A DNA stretch of 64,000 nt from Hypoxylon rubiginosum (Eukaryota; Ascomycota; Sordariomycetes; Xylariales; Hypoxylaceae): NCBI GenBank assembly GCA_902806565.1, contig CADCXA010000055.1:1054001-1118000 (forward strand), read 5' to 3'. A model generated the notes under the pieces. The model was not told where the DNA came from, made no database searches, and saw only the letters and a list, made by a program, of their open reading frames with translations. Shown one piece after another: positions 1 to 12,560 of this stretch; the first letter of the stretch is position 1; every line of letters starts with the position of its first letter. A program made the position numbers and the translations under genes.

Positions 1-3000
1 TTTAATAAATCGGTTTATTAAACTTTATTATTTTATTTTTATTATTTTAACATATATAATATTTATTTAAATATATAGCTTTCGTTTTTATTTAATATAT
101 TTATTTTAATAATATTTTTTTTATTTTTAATTAAATAATTTATACTGTTTTTTTTTCGATAATAACACTATTTAAAACTAATATTATAAAATACTACTTA
201 TAATATTAATATTTAAAACCTAAAATAAATTTATATTTATTTTTATTTTATATTATATTACTAATATATTAAAACTAGATTTTAAAGTTATTAAAAATAA
301 ACATATAAAGCTTAAATAAAATCTTTTAAATATATTAATAATATCTATAAAAAAATATTATATTATTTTAAAAATTTTAAAGCTAAATAATTATAATATA
401 ATAACTAAATATATATCTTTTAAAAAAACCCACTTAATTGTTTTTAATAATTTTAAATATAAACTTAAAATAACTAATAATAATATATAACGTTAAATTA
501 TAAACTATACCATAGCTTTTTATATTAAAAAATATTAAAAAAAAAAAAACGCTTTTTTTAATTAAACCTTTTTACGGCTTATTTTTAATTTATATAAAAT
601 AACTTTTATATTAAATTTTATAATTAAAATAATTAATTTTAATATTATATTAATTAAATAATATTATTTATATTTTATATAATATATTTTTAAAAATTTA
701 AAAATAAAATTATAAAAATCTTTTTCCTTTTTTTTACTTGGTTATTTATATATATTTATATTATTAATATTTAGTTAAAATAAATATCGTTTTAATTATT
801 TAAATTATTTCTTATATAATATAAAAACTATTATAATTTATAAAATATATTCTCTTTAATTTAAATAAAACAAAATATTTATATATTATTAATTAAATAT
901 ATTAAAGGTATTTTATATATATTTATTTCCATTTTTTTTAAAAAACTTTTATTTTCTTAAAAAACGTTTTCTCGTTTTTATTATCGTATTTAGTTTTATT
1001 AATAAATTAATATTAAATTTAAAAACGAATTATTTTTTAAGTATAACATATTATAAAGTTATAAAACATTTTATAATTTTTATAAACAATATTTTAATTG
1101 TTATAAAAATTCTTTTTTAAAAACTTAAAATTATTTAAAAATATTTTCACATTATATAATATAATTAAAAGGAATTTTAAAAAAGAAACCTTTTACTAGT
1201 TTTTAGTTTTTAAAAAAATCTTATAAAAAAAATATTAGTTTTTTTTTTTACTATTAATTATTTTTATTAAAACATTACTATTAATAATATTTTTTAGTAG
1301 ATATAAATAAATAAAAATGAAATATTAATACCGGATATTATATTAAAAATTACTTATATTAATAATATAAAAAAAAAGGCCGCGGAATATACTAAATATA
1401 TATTTTATTTTAAAAATTAAAAACTAATATTAAATAATAATAATAACGTTATATTATCACGTTAAAAGGTTAATATTAATAACCTTATTATTTTTACCTT
1501 AAATTAAACAGTTTCTAAGAATTTAAAATCCCTTAAAACTGGCAAATATAATTTATTACACTTATATATTAATTTATATTATAAAAACAAAAATAAAAAT
1601 AAAAATAACACAATTAATAAAAAAAATTAATTAGATATTATCTATAAAATAAAAAAAAAATCTTTATTTAATATTATAAAAGGTAATTTTTTTAAAAATA
1701 CTATCTATTAAAACATTTTATTTTTTATAACATCTTCCAGATTTTTTTTTTTATTAAATAGTTAAATAAATAACATTAAAAAAATCTAGTTTATTTAATA
1801 ATATTTTTTAACTAAAAATATAATTGTTTAATTAAATAAAAAATCTATTAATAAAAAACTTAATTTAATAAAAATATCTATTAAACATATTATAAACAAT
1901 AAACTATATATTTATATTAAATTAAAAAATAACTTTTTATCACCATTTAATCCTTATTATTTTACTTTTATTTTTATTAAAATTCTATTATATAAATAAA
2001 AAGAACTAATTATAACTATAAAAAAATAAAAAAAACACTATAAGTGAAATTTTAATTTAAAAATATAAGTTTTTTATTATATATCCTTTTTATTATAATT
2101 AAATTAAATAATATATTTAAATAAACTTTAATTAAATTACGTTAATATAGTGGTGTTACCGCCATATATTTTATTTTTTTTTTTTTTATTTTCAACTAAA
2201 TTATTTAAAATAATAATATAAAAATTAATAAAATATAAGTTTCCAAAAAGTTATTTTTTAATATATAACAAATTAACAATACCATTATTAAGAAACAATT
2301 ATTAAACGTTAATAATAAATATAAAAATCACAAACTAATTAATAATAAAAATATATATAAATTACTTTAAAAAATTTTAATATTTAAAAAACAATAGTTT
2401 TTATTTAATAAAAAGAAAATATAATAACACGATAAAATTAAAAACTTAATTATAAATTAAAATATATTAATAATATAATTTATTATTAATTTAAATAATA
2501 TATTAAACCTTATTCAAATAAAAATAAATTATATTTTTTATAATTTATAATATTTTTAATATATTAAACGTAACATTAAAAAATATTTTCTAAAAAAGAA
2601 ACACGTAATAATAAAAAAAATTAATTAAGATCTTATTATAATTATATTATAATTTTATAAACATATAAATATATTTTTTAAAAAAATTACATGTATCCCT
2701 AATAAAAATAACGTGTTTAGTTCTTTTAATATATTTTTTAAAATTATTAAAATAAACGATTAAAAAGCTTTTCATATTTATAATTTTTTTTAGTTTTTTA
2801 ATAATATTAACCTAAAAACTTTTATCTTTAATTTAATTATAAAAAATAACCAACAGAAAATAAACAACTTTTTTCACTAAATAAATAAACATTTCTAAAA
2901 AAATTTTAATATTAAAATCGTTAATCTTTAAATTTAAAATAATTATAATTAATTATTTTTATTTAAAGATTTTTAGATAAATTTAAAATATATAAAATAA

Positions 3001-6000
3001 AAATAAAAACTTAAAGTAGATTTTATAACCAGCTACACGTAAATACATAAATATATAGCGATATATTTTAAATATAATTAAAATAAAAAAAATAAAAAAA
3101 ATATAAAATATTATTATTTTAACTAGCTTTAAAAGCTTATCCCTTATATTTATTTTAATAAAAATACTATACTTTAAATAAAATAAAAAGTAAAAAACTA
3201 TAATTAGTAAAATAAAATTATTATAACGACATTAAAATATAATTATAATTATATGTTAATTTTCATTTAATTATAAACCTTATCTTTATTATATTATATT
3301 ATTAATTATATTATAAAATTAAATATATTAATATATTAACATTTAGCTTTAATTATAACGTATTTTAACATAATTATAAAAAATCTAAACTTTATTAATA
3401 ACTAAAATTATAATAAGATTATTTAAAAGTTAATAATTTATATTATAAATTATATTTTTTTAAAACATAAGTTATTTTTTATTAATATTATTAATTATTT
3501 ATTAAGTTTTAATATTTATTTTTATTTAAAATCTAATTAACATTAATTATATTATAATATAATATATTACGTTATATATTAATAATAAACTTATTTTTAT
3601 TATTTTATAAAAATTAATTTAAATAAAAATTAAAAAATTAATATTAAGGAAAAAATTACCTTTAATATCTAAATAAATATTAAATTAAATATCTTTAAAA
3701 GTTATTTTTATAAAAGCCTTAACTTTTAAAAAATATATTTATATAAATACATATTTCTTATTAAAATTATTATTAAACTACGTAAAAAAAAAAGTTAAAA
3801 CGTTTCGATTTTTTATAAGGCCTTAAAAAAAAGGAAATAATACCAGCGTTTTTTACTAATAATATTATATTACACGCTTTTATTAATAAGTTTCTACCTT
3901 TTAAATTTCATAAATAAAACCATTTTTATTTATAATAAAATTATTTAATTAAACCTTTTTATATTATAAAAAAACTTTATTAATAAAAATATAAATATAT
4001 TATTTAAAATATAAAATGTTTATAATTTAATACTTCTAAAACATTTAAAATTTTATAGTGAAAATTTTAACCTTTTACGAAAATTTAAAAAGGATATTAT
4101 TTGAAACGTGAAAATTTAAAACTTTCATATTAATAATAAAAATATATTAATAAATATTAAAAATAATAAAAAAGCTAATTTATTAAAAGAAAATAATAAT
4201 AACATACTTAATATAATAAAAAATTTAAAAGTATTTAAAGTTTTTTTATTTAATATCTTTAAAATTTTATTTAATATAAATTAAAAAAAGGTAAATATTT
4301 TTAAGTTTTTAATAATAAGGTTTATATAATTATAAAAAAAATAAAAGCTAGATAGTTTCCTAGTTAAACTTAAATTAAAATTATATTATTAATTAGTAAA
4401 TTATATAAAAACGGTGGTTATAAAAAGTAAAAAAAAATAATATTTTTTAAAAAACCAGTTTTTTAACTAAATAAAAATATAAAAGTAAAATCTTATAAAT
4501 TTAAATAAAAATATATTTCGGATATTTATAAAAAAATTAAAAAAAACCAATATTATTAAAATAAATATATTTAAAACTAAGGAAAATTTTAATAAATAAA
4601 ACTAAAAACGTTTTTATAAAAATAATTAAAATAAGTAAAATAATTTAATTAATATAAATAAAAATCCATTTATATTATAATATAAAAAACAAAGAAACTT
4701 TATAATTATTTAACTTACCATTTTATCTATTAAATACCATATAAGTTAAAATTAAATAAAGATTAATAAGGTTTTTACTTATAAAAAAACGTTAAATAAA
4801 AAACAAGTTATCTTTTTAAATATTATTTTTTAATATTTAAATATTATTAATTAAATATAAAAATATAAAGCTTTTAAAAAAATTAAACCTTTTATAAAAT
4901 ATAATAAAATAATTACTAGTATATAATTACTTTATTATTTAAAAAATAAAAATAAAACTAAAAAAAGTATTATAATTAAAACTTTTATAAAAGTATTAAA
5001 AGCAAAAAAATAATAAAAATAAATTAAATTTACAGTTATTTTTAAAAATACTGCCTCTTATATTAAAAAAGTTACCATCTATTTAATTATTAAATTTTTC
5101 GTATCTAAAAACTAAAAAGTCTTTAAAAAATAAAAAAATTATTAAAAAAATATTAATATTTTTATTATAAATAAATATAATATAATATCTAAAAAAAATT
5201 TATATAATATTTATATATAATTTTAATAAACTTGGAATAATAATAATAATAATTTTAAAAAAATATTAATTATAATATTATATAGCGATTTTTATTAATT
5301 TAAACTTATAAACAAATAATCTATTCTATTTCCTAAAAAACCAATAAACAAAAATTATTATAAAATAATAAAACAATTATTTAATATTATAAATAACGAT
5401 AAATAATATTTAAAATATTAATTATAACTAAAATTTATATTTATTATAATTTTAACATAGTAAATAAAAACTATAAATTTAATATTAATAAATATATTAA
5501 ATTAATTTTAAAATAACTTATAAACTATTAATAACACTTATTTATTAAATAACAAAGTAATTTCCATATTAAATAATATTATTTTAAATTAAAAAAAGAA
5601 AATTATTATTTTTTTAAATTTTATATAACACGTTTTTAACTTATAAATATATATTATATTTATAAAAATAAAAAAACAAAAAACATATATATTTTTTTTA
5701 AAGTATATACCTAAAAAAAATATCCGTGATATTTTAATAATAGTATTTAAAATAATAAATAACTTTTTATTAAAAGTTTTAATATATTTTATTTTTACCA
5801 AAAATATATCGTTAAAAATCACTAAGAACAATAAATAAAAATTAAAAACCATAAATAAAATAAAATATATTAAAAAAGTTTTCATATTTAATCTTAAGTT
5901 AATTATATATTATATAAATAAAATAGTTTTAATTATAACACACTTTTTTAAAACAATGTTTTTAACGTTTATTATTATAAAAAAACTTAAATTAAATAAT

Positions 6001-9000
6001 TTAATAAAAAAATATTTACTAGTTTTTTTTAAAATTATTATATTATATTAAAACAAGTTATTTAGCCGTGTTAATTATACACTAACATTAATATTTATAA
6101 TAATAAACTATAAAACTTAAAAAAAAAACCTAAAAAAAATATATTTAAATTTAATAAATAATAAAAAAAACTAAAAAAGTTTAAATTTTATTGTAACATA
6201 TATATAACTATTAAAAGTTAAAATAATATATAAAATATATTTATTATTACTAATTAATTTATAATATTAAATAATATTATAACTTTTTTTTTAAATAAAA
6301 CTTAAAATTAATTAATTATTAAATTTAAATAATTTAATAATTAAAAAATAACGCCAGAATATATAAAATCAATAAAATATCTAAGAGGTTTTTTTAAACA
6401 CACTAAATTAGTTTTTTTTATATAAAAACGAAATATAAAAAAAAAGAATAATAAAATAAAAATACTAAAAATAAAAAATATTTAATTAAAAAAATAAATT
6501 TTATTATTATTTTAAATTATTTAAAAAAGTAAATAAATAATATCTAAAAAGTTTTTTTTAACACACCAAATTAATTAATTTTATATAAAAACGAAATAAT
6601 AAAAAAAAACTAAAAATAAAAAACATTTAACTGAAAAAAAAAACCTTATTACCATTTAAAGTTATTTAAAAAAATAAATAAACTACTACGAATAAATAAT
6701 ATTACATAACATTATTTATATTAATATATTAACATAGTTTAAATTATTAATAGTTTTTATACCTTTAATAATTAAATTTAAAAGTTCTTTATAAATTATA
6801 ATTTATTTAAAATTAAATTTATTTTTATTTTTTTTCTTATTATTATTATTTATATTATTACTAAAAAACGTATAACAAAATAATTTTAAATTAAACATAT
6901 TAATACTTAAATATTATAAAAATAATAATTTATTAAATATAATATCGTTACTTACATTATATAATATATTAAAAAAAACAAGTTATTTCTATTAAAAAAA
7001 AAACGCCTTTATAATTAACCGTTATAAATATATTAATTTCTTAAATATATTATTATTACTATTTATATAATATAATATTATAAAATAAAAAAGTTAGTTT
7101 TATAGAAAATTAACTTTAAAAATAAATTTATTAAAAATATAATTATTATTAAAATCTATATTATTAATAAAACGTTTATAATATTTATTATTACTAATAA
7201 CAGTTTTTATTAAAAAATGTAAAAAACCGCTTATAATATTAATATAATTAATGTTTTATCTTTTATTTAATATATTAAAATTAAAATTAAAGTTAATATC
7301 ACGGTTAAAAAAACATTTTAAAACCTGGTTTTTAGTATTAAAAAAATTTATAACATTATTAATTTTCTTAAAAAATATTATCAGTTTAACACTTTTAAAA
7401 ATCCATTTCCAGGTTCTTAATAGTTTTTTAAATATAAAGATTTAAATATAAAACAATTTATTTTTATTTAAAAAAATTAATATTATATAAAAAGAAAAAA
7501 ATAATTAAATAAACTAAGTAAATAAATATTTAAGTGGAATATTATAAATAAATAAATATTTAATATTTTAAAATTAACAAAACATAACCCAATCATTAAA
7601 AACCGATTTTATAAAAAAATGAAATATATATAAACTAAGTTTATAAAAAACATTAAATTATATAATAATAATTATTATAAAAAAACTAGTAGTTATTATA
7701 AAAAAACTAGTAAAAACTATATTAAATTATTTTTTTAAATATATATTTTTAATAGTTTATTTAATTTTCTTTTTTATATTAAAAAACCTCCTTATTTATA
7801 AAAAATAATTTAAATAAATTAAAATGTTTTATTTAAATAAACCACTTTTTTTAAACAATTTATCTCTAGCTAAAAATATATTTTTAATATTTAAAATAAT
7901 TTTAATTTTAGTTATATATATAAAAAATATAATTAAATAATTATAATTAAAAAACCAATACATATTAATTTTAAAATAAAATATATTATTCTTATTATTT
8001 ATAATAACATTAATATTTATATAAACATATTAACATATATAATTTATATTAAACTATAAATTTATAATTTAAAAAATAATATAAGTGTTATTAAAACCAT
8101 TAAAATTACTAATAAATTAACATGTTTTATTATAAATTTACACGGTTAAAATTAAATACCACACTTATATATTATCACTTATTAATATATTAAAAGTAAA
8201 AATTAAATATTATTTAAATAGTTTAAAATTCATTAAAAATCATTAAAACTTTAACACATTTTTATTATAAAAAAACAACTAATACTTAAAAATAAAAACA
8301 ATTAAATAAACGTTATTTATATAACTATCTATTAAAAATAAATATCTAAAAAAAAAAAAAATACTTATTTAGTTTTATAAAATTATATAAAAAAACTTAA
8401 AAATAATATATCTTAACAAATAATAAATTATCCTTAAAAATAAAAAAACAGTTTTTATTAAAAATAAAAAAAGTTAATAAATAAAAAATATTAAAATTCT
8501 TAATATCGCAACTTTTATTTTTAATTTACTTATTATAAATAATAATATAATAAATATAATAAATAATATTATATAAAATATAATTATTATTTAACGTAAT
8601 TAAACTTATTATTAAAAAATCTTTAATATAATATAAATAGTAAATCTTAATTTTACTAATAAAAATATTAAAAGCAACAAATAAAAAAAATATTTAAATT
8701 AAAAAAAAAAATATTATTTTTTATAAAACTTTTTTATAAAGTTTTATTATAATATAAAATTTAAATAACAAATTAATAAAAAAAATATAAAAAGTAATAA
8801 AACAAATAATAATAAATAATAAAACAATTAAATTAAAAGTAAAAAAAAAAATAAAATTAAATAATATAATAAAATTAAAATAAAAATAAAAAGAAATTTT
8901 AATATATATATATATAAATAAAAAATATTAATTAAATATAAATAACTCTTTAAAATAAATATATAATATATAATAAAATAAAATTTTAATTATAATATAT

Positions 9001-9370
9001 TTAATTTTAAAATTAATAAATAAATAATTTAAAATTAATAAAAAAAATATATTAAATAAAAAATTTTCCCCTTTAATATATTAATTAAATATATATAATA
9101 ATTTATAAACCCTTTTTTAAAATAAATTATATTATATTAATATTAAAAAAATATTATTTTAATTTTAAAAAACAACTTTAATAAAATAATATATAAGTTA
9201 TTTTAAAAATAATTCGGTTTTAAAAACATATAAACCATTTTAAAATTAAATTAATTCTAATAATATAATATATATATAAGCCATAAAAATTTATAAAATC
9301 CCTATATTATAATATAATATATAAAAGTATATAAAAGTTTTAATAATTATTTTATTTAATTATATAAAAC
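1..9370. repeat. AT-rich, RIP-like degraded repeat block (about 9% GC)
   Basis: The block is almost entirely A and T. Hand counts gave 42 G+C in positions 61-540 and 37 in 5041-5460, about 9% in each. TpG is very rare and stop codons are dense in all frames; the few open frames (such as 5589-5885 and 7251-7445) translate to Ile/Lys/Phe/Leu/Asn-rich noise. Composition changes abruptly to normal near 9370-9400. In Pezizomycotina such islands usually come from repeat-induced point mutation (C to T, mainly in CpA) of transposons, sometimes in pericentromeric or subtelomeric positions; that origin is inferred here. I recognise no surviving transposon protein. C exceeds G nearly threefold in the sampled lines (58 C to 21 G), so the decay looks strand-biased. 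Confidence 0.85.
6378..6692. repeat. Decayed tandem duplication, about 163-bp unit, two copies
   Basis: Two neighbouring stretches inside the AT-rich block can be aligned: one from 6378 and one from 6541. Both begin with TATCTAA, then a poly-T run, then AACACAC(T/C)AAATTA, then TTTATATAAAAACGAAAT, and both close with a TTATTTAAAAAA run. The offset is 163 bp. Differences are largely G/A and C/T type, as expected for a duplication mutated after it formed. Confidence 0.6.
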
Positions 9371-10584
9371 TTAGCTACTTAGCTTAAACTGCTCCGGCCA
9401 TTGAACGTTAAGGTATTTAAATTATTCAATAATATAATAATACGTATATAACCATATCAAGGTCTTGGCAAACCTTCCTATTCTAGTAATTATTTATTGA
9501 CACATTCGACCCCGACACAAGAACCCTCCGTAAACTCCGGGCATATCCACCATCTCTATCATTTGATGAGACCTACAGAATTCAAACCCACACGATTTCC
9601 CATCGTGGGTACCTCTATCATTCATGAACATCATCAACATCGTCAACATCCAAGCGGCCCAGGTACACTAGAACATGAAGTTTCCTAAAAGGTTGCGGCC
9701 TTGGTCCTTAGCGGTCGAGGTTGCTAAGGGCAAAGGTAAGGGTAATGACAAGGCGGTTAACCAGTTAATTACTACTGGCCTTTTTGCTAACTCATCTGCT
9801 GGCTCATCAGCTGGCCCGCCTGCTAGCTCATTTGCTAACCCTCCTGATGAGGATGTCGATGCCGTGTCAGTCCAAACTGAACAGTGCATAGCTGAATACT
9901 GTACTTTTGAAGACGATGAGGAGTTAGAGGGAGTCTAATGTATCGCTTGACACATTTCTCTCTAGTATTCTCATTGTGAGAGCAGTGTATCGATTGTCCC
10001 TGTCGCATTGTCTCCACCGTTTCGACGTGGATGATCGCTTCATTGAATAGGACCCTCCAAAGTTGGATGCTTCGGCTGAAAACCAAGGAGTTCGCCGGCT
10101 TTGGGATGTGCGTTTGAGGCTTCGGCCAGTGACTACTTGATTCCCCGAAGCTGAAACGCTGTCAGATAGCCCAGATAGTCTAGATAGCTCGGAATGGGTT
10201 CGGTGGCGATGGGATGGGATCCGGGTGCACGGCTCAGGGACAACAGCACAAGGACAACAGCACAAGGACAACGGCGATGGCGCCCAAGGAGCAAGGTATG
10301 TTTCAATCAACACACTGTTGCATTCGTGCTAACCTAGCCTAGGTCTGCCCAGCGGTCGGCGATGACATGATGCCTGGGCTGTATATCACCAAATCTAGCC
10401 GCCCACGCTCCGACCATCTTTCCATAGCGCAATACTATTGTATATCCCACCTCCCAACAGCTCGAATGTACCCCAGAGCTAGACTAAAGCCAACAGTAAG
10501 GTACTTGCAATGGTTCGAACTGCAGAAATTACGAGCATAAACAGCTATTTTCGAGTCAGCGCAACTTATAGCTTGTGGACGCCA
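9371..10584. other. Boundary region, no assured gene
   Basis: Composition rises to about 50% GC immediately after the AT-rich block. A stem of eight pairs with a five-base loop lies at about 9587-9607 (CCCACGAT/ATCGTGGG). A 14-bp motif (GGACAACAGCACAA) is repeated just over twice near 10237-10271. The only candidate coding stretch is listed separately at 9675-9938. I see no RNA gene or recognisable transposase. Confidence 0.5.
9675..9938 (+). CDS. Hypothetical 87-aa ORF, possibly a gene or element remnant
   Basis: This ATG-initiated frame encodes 87 residues: a basic N-terminus rich in Lys/Arg/Gly, a central Ser/Ala/Gly/Pro run made from a repeated GCTNGCTCATC-like nucleotide motif, and an acidic C-terminus ending DDEELEGV. 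I do not recognise it. It overlaps open frames on the other strand and lies 300 bp from the edge of the RIP-like block, so it may be a leftover of an inserted element. No introns, signal peptide or conserved motif are apparent. Confidence 0.25.
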   Translation: MKFPKRLRPWSLAVEVAKGKGKGNDKAVNQLITTGLFANSSAGSSAGPPASSFANPPDEDVDAVSVQTEQCIAEYCTFEDDEELEGV

Positions 10585-10907
10585 GATAGGAGGGCTAGGG
10601 ATACGTACCACGACTAGTTGGCATCTACATTCTTCTGCCAGGATGCCGCCAAGTATCACTGGGCTCGTACTCAAAACAGCAGGTATCAATTTATCTCTTG
10701 CATGCCTTTACTGGCTTGGCTACGCCCTGAGGACCTCATTGCACTTCGCCAGTTGACGAATCGTCAGCGCCGTCATTCCGCCGAACCTACTGGGCAGATA
10801 AATTGATGCCTGCCGTTTTGAGGACGAGCGCAGTGATACTCGGCGGCATCCTGGCAGAAGAATATAGATGCCAACTAGTCGTGGTACGTATCCCTAGCCC
10901 TCCTATC
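10585..10907. repeat. Inverted duplication: two 112-bp arms around a 99-bp spacer
   Basis: The left arm 10585-10696 and the reverse complement of the right arm 10796-10907 match at all but 6 of 112 positions (four transitions, two transversions), about 95% identity. Each arm holds an outward-reading frame with nearly the same peptide: leftward from 10689 and rightward from 10803/10806, both containing VILGGILAEE followed by RCQLVV. In each arm a GTACGTA sequence follows that could be a donor site. The arrangement looks like a duplicated first exon, or a terminal repeat, copied head-to-head. I do not recognise the peptide family. Confidence 0.85.
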
Positions 10908-12560
10908 CAGCTTCTCTTCCTCTCTTCCTTGTCCTCTTTTCCTTGCTCTACCTCGAATCATCGACATCTCTCTTCGCACTTTAAGCCGTTATCGAGGTCT
11001 ACGATAAGCCCTGTTCCAACTGCCATCGTTCTGCTATCCCTGTCCTTTCAGTCGAAATACCCCAGCAGCGTCGCTAGTAAAGGGTATATTTCAAGGAGCT
11101 GGCAGATTAAATACACCACGTCGAGAGAAGTCAGCAAGTGAGCGGAACAGAGGCAGTGGAGACAGCAGCTTGGCCAAATTTCCTGTCTGGGTTCTAGCCT
11201 TTTGTCCCCTGACCCCTTGATGCGAAAGTTAACAGTATTGACTCAGGTGACGAGATTCGTGGATCCGGATAGGGGAGGCAGCACATATGTTCGGAGAACA
11301 AAAAGCCTCAGCACATACCTACATATATCTATACAATTAGTCCTTCGCAATTAGGTACATAAATAGCTCGTCCCCGGCGTTATTCAAGTCGAATGCTCTA
11401 TTTACATAGCACATCCCAATGACAGCAATATTCCGAACTTGACAAAGATATTAGGAGGTTTCTCTGATACTTCGCGAGGAGAACCGACCTGCACGCCTTA
11501 GGTACCTCATAACATGCTCCAAATTAACGTCCTTGTCGGTATTTATACGATAGTCTTACTAAGGGGTTGATATTGTGACTACCTAGCCATGGGACAAATT
11601 TACACGCAAGTCAATAGATCTTCAGCTTCTACCTTAACGACCCACGTACTCGCCAGTGCCATCCCATTCAAAGAGACCCCTATCAGCTTTTTAGCTCCTT
11701 GCTTCTTGGATAGAGAGCCTTCAAATACTCGAATAAGGGTGTTACCTAGGTAGGACCGGAGGACCAACGCCCCCAGTGCCTACCTACCTAGGGACCTAGA
11801 AGATATAGGTGGTCGCACCTTGGATTTGGCTGGGCCAACGGAGTATTGGGCATTTGGTCCGCTGCTGTGGTCTTTCCTCCAATGCTAGTGCAGCTTTCCG
11901 GGTAGGTACCAGCATGTCGATATGAGTCAGGTTTGCTGCAAGAGGTGCTACCAATAGGTAAGATCAATGTATGCGTGCCATGATTTGAGTTTTAAGGTAG
12001 ATACCGACATACGTCGTGGAAGGGGTAAGTATTGGCACGTATATAAACAGGGTATATTAGCTGGGGAGTACATACTAGTACGTGAGTGTGTATAGGGACT
12101 ATGCAGGTACGTTATGTAAAACTGAAGGCGTACTTGCATTTCTCACGATACACTTTCCCCTTATTGACCACTTGCTGCTTCGAAAAGTCAGTGCCCACAC
12201 ACTTCGAGCACGAATCCCCCCCAAAGCTAACCGACTTTCCCTTTCTTCCCTTTTTCCCCTTTCTTCTTCTCCAGACTTACTAGCAATCTTTGCCACAACG
12301 CCAATCAAGCCATAAGAGATCAACATTGAACGACAGCAAAGCGGTCTATCTCCTAATTCACAGACTGGTAGACCTGTGTAATGGGCTAAGACCTTGCATC
12401 TGCTCATTTCTGAGGTCTTCTCTCTTCTCCTTTTTCTTGTTCCTCTTGTTCCTCTGCTTCTTCTTGTTCCTCTGCTTCTTCCTTTCTCTTCTCCTTTTTG
12501 TTCTTCCTTTCTTTTCCTCTCAACTCACCAACAATCATCCCCCGCCCGCCCGCCGCAATC
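10908..12560. other. Intergenic; leader of the 12561 gene at its right end
   Basis: The frame leaving the right arm of the inverted duplication continues to 11141 but looks random beyond position 10888. The middle is typical fungal spacer with scattered GTAGGTA/TACCTAC motifs. From about 12230 to 12540 there is a strongly pyrimidine-rich tract (runs of CTTCTTCCTCTT type) followed by CCGCAATCATG, which resembles a fungal core promoter and leader for the downstream gene. Confidence 0.5.

Noticed and set aside
5589..7445. Open frames of 98 (-) and 64 (+) codons in the AT-rich block
   Set aside because: They are composed of Ile, Lys, Phe, Leu, Asn and Tyr as expected from AT-only sequence, with no motif.
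9571..9615. Possible tRNA (GGTTTGAATTC on the minus strand next to a hairpin)
   Set aside because: The loop of the hairpin is 5 bases rather than 7, no D-arm or acceptor stem forms, and box A is missing.
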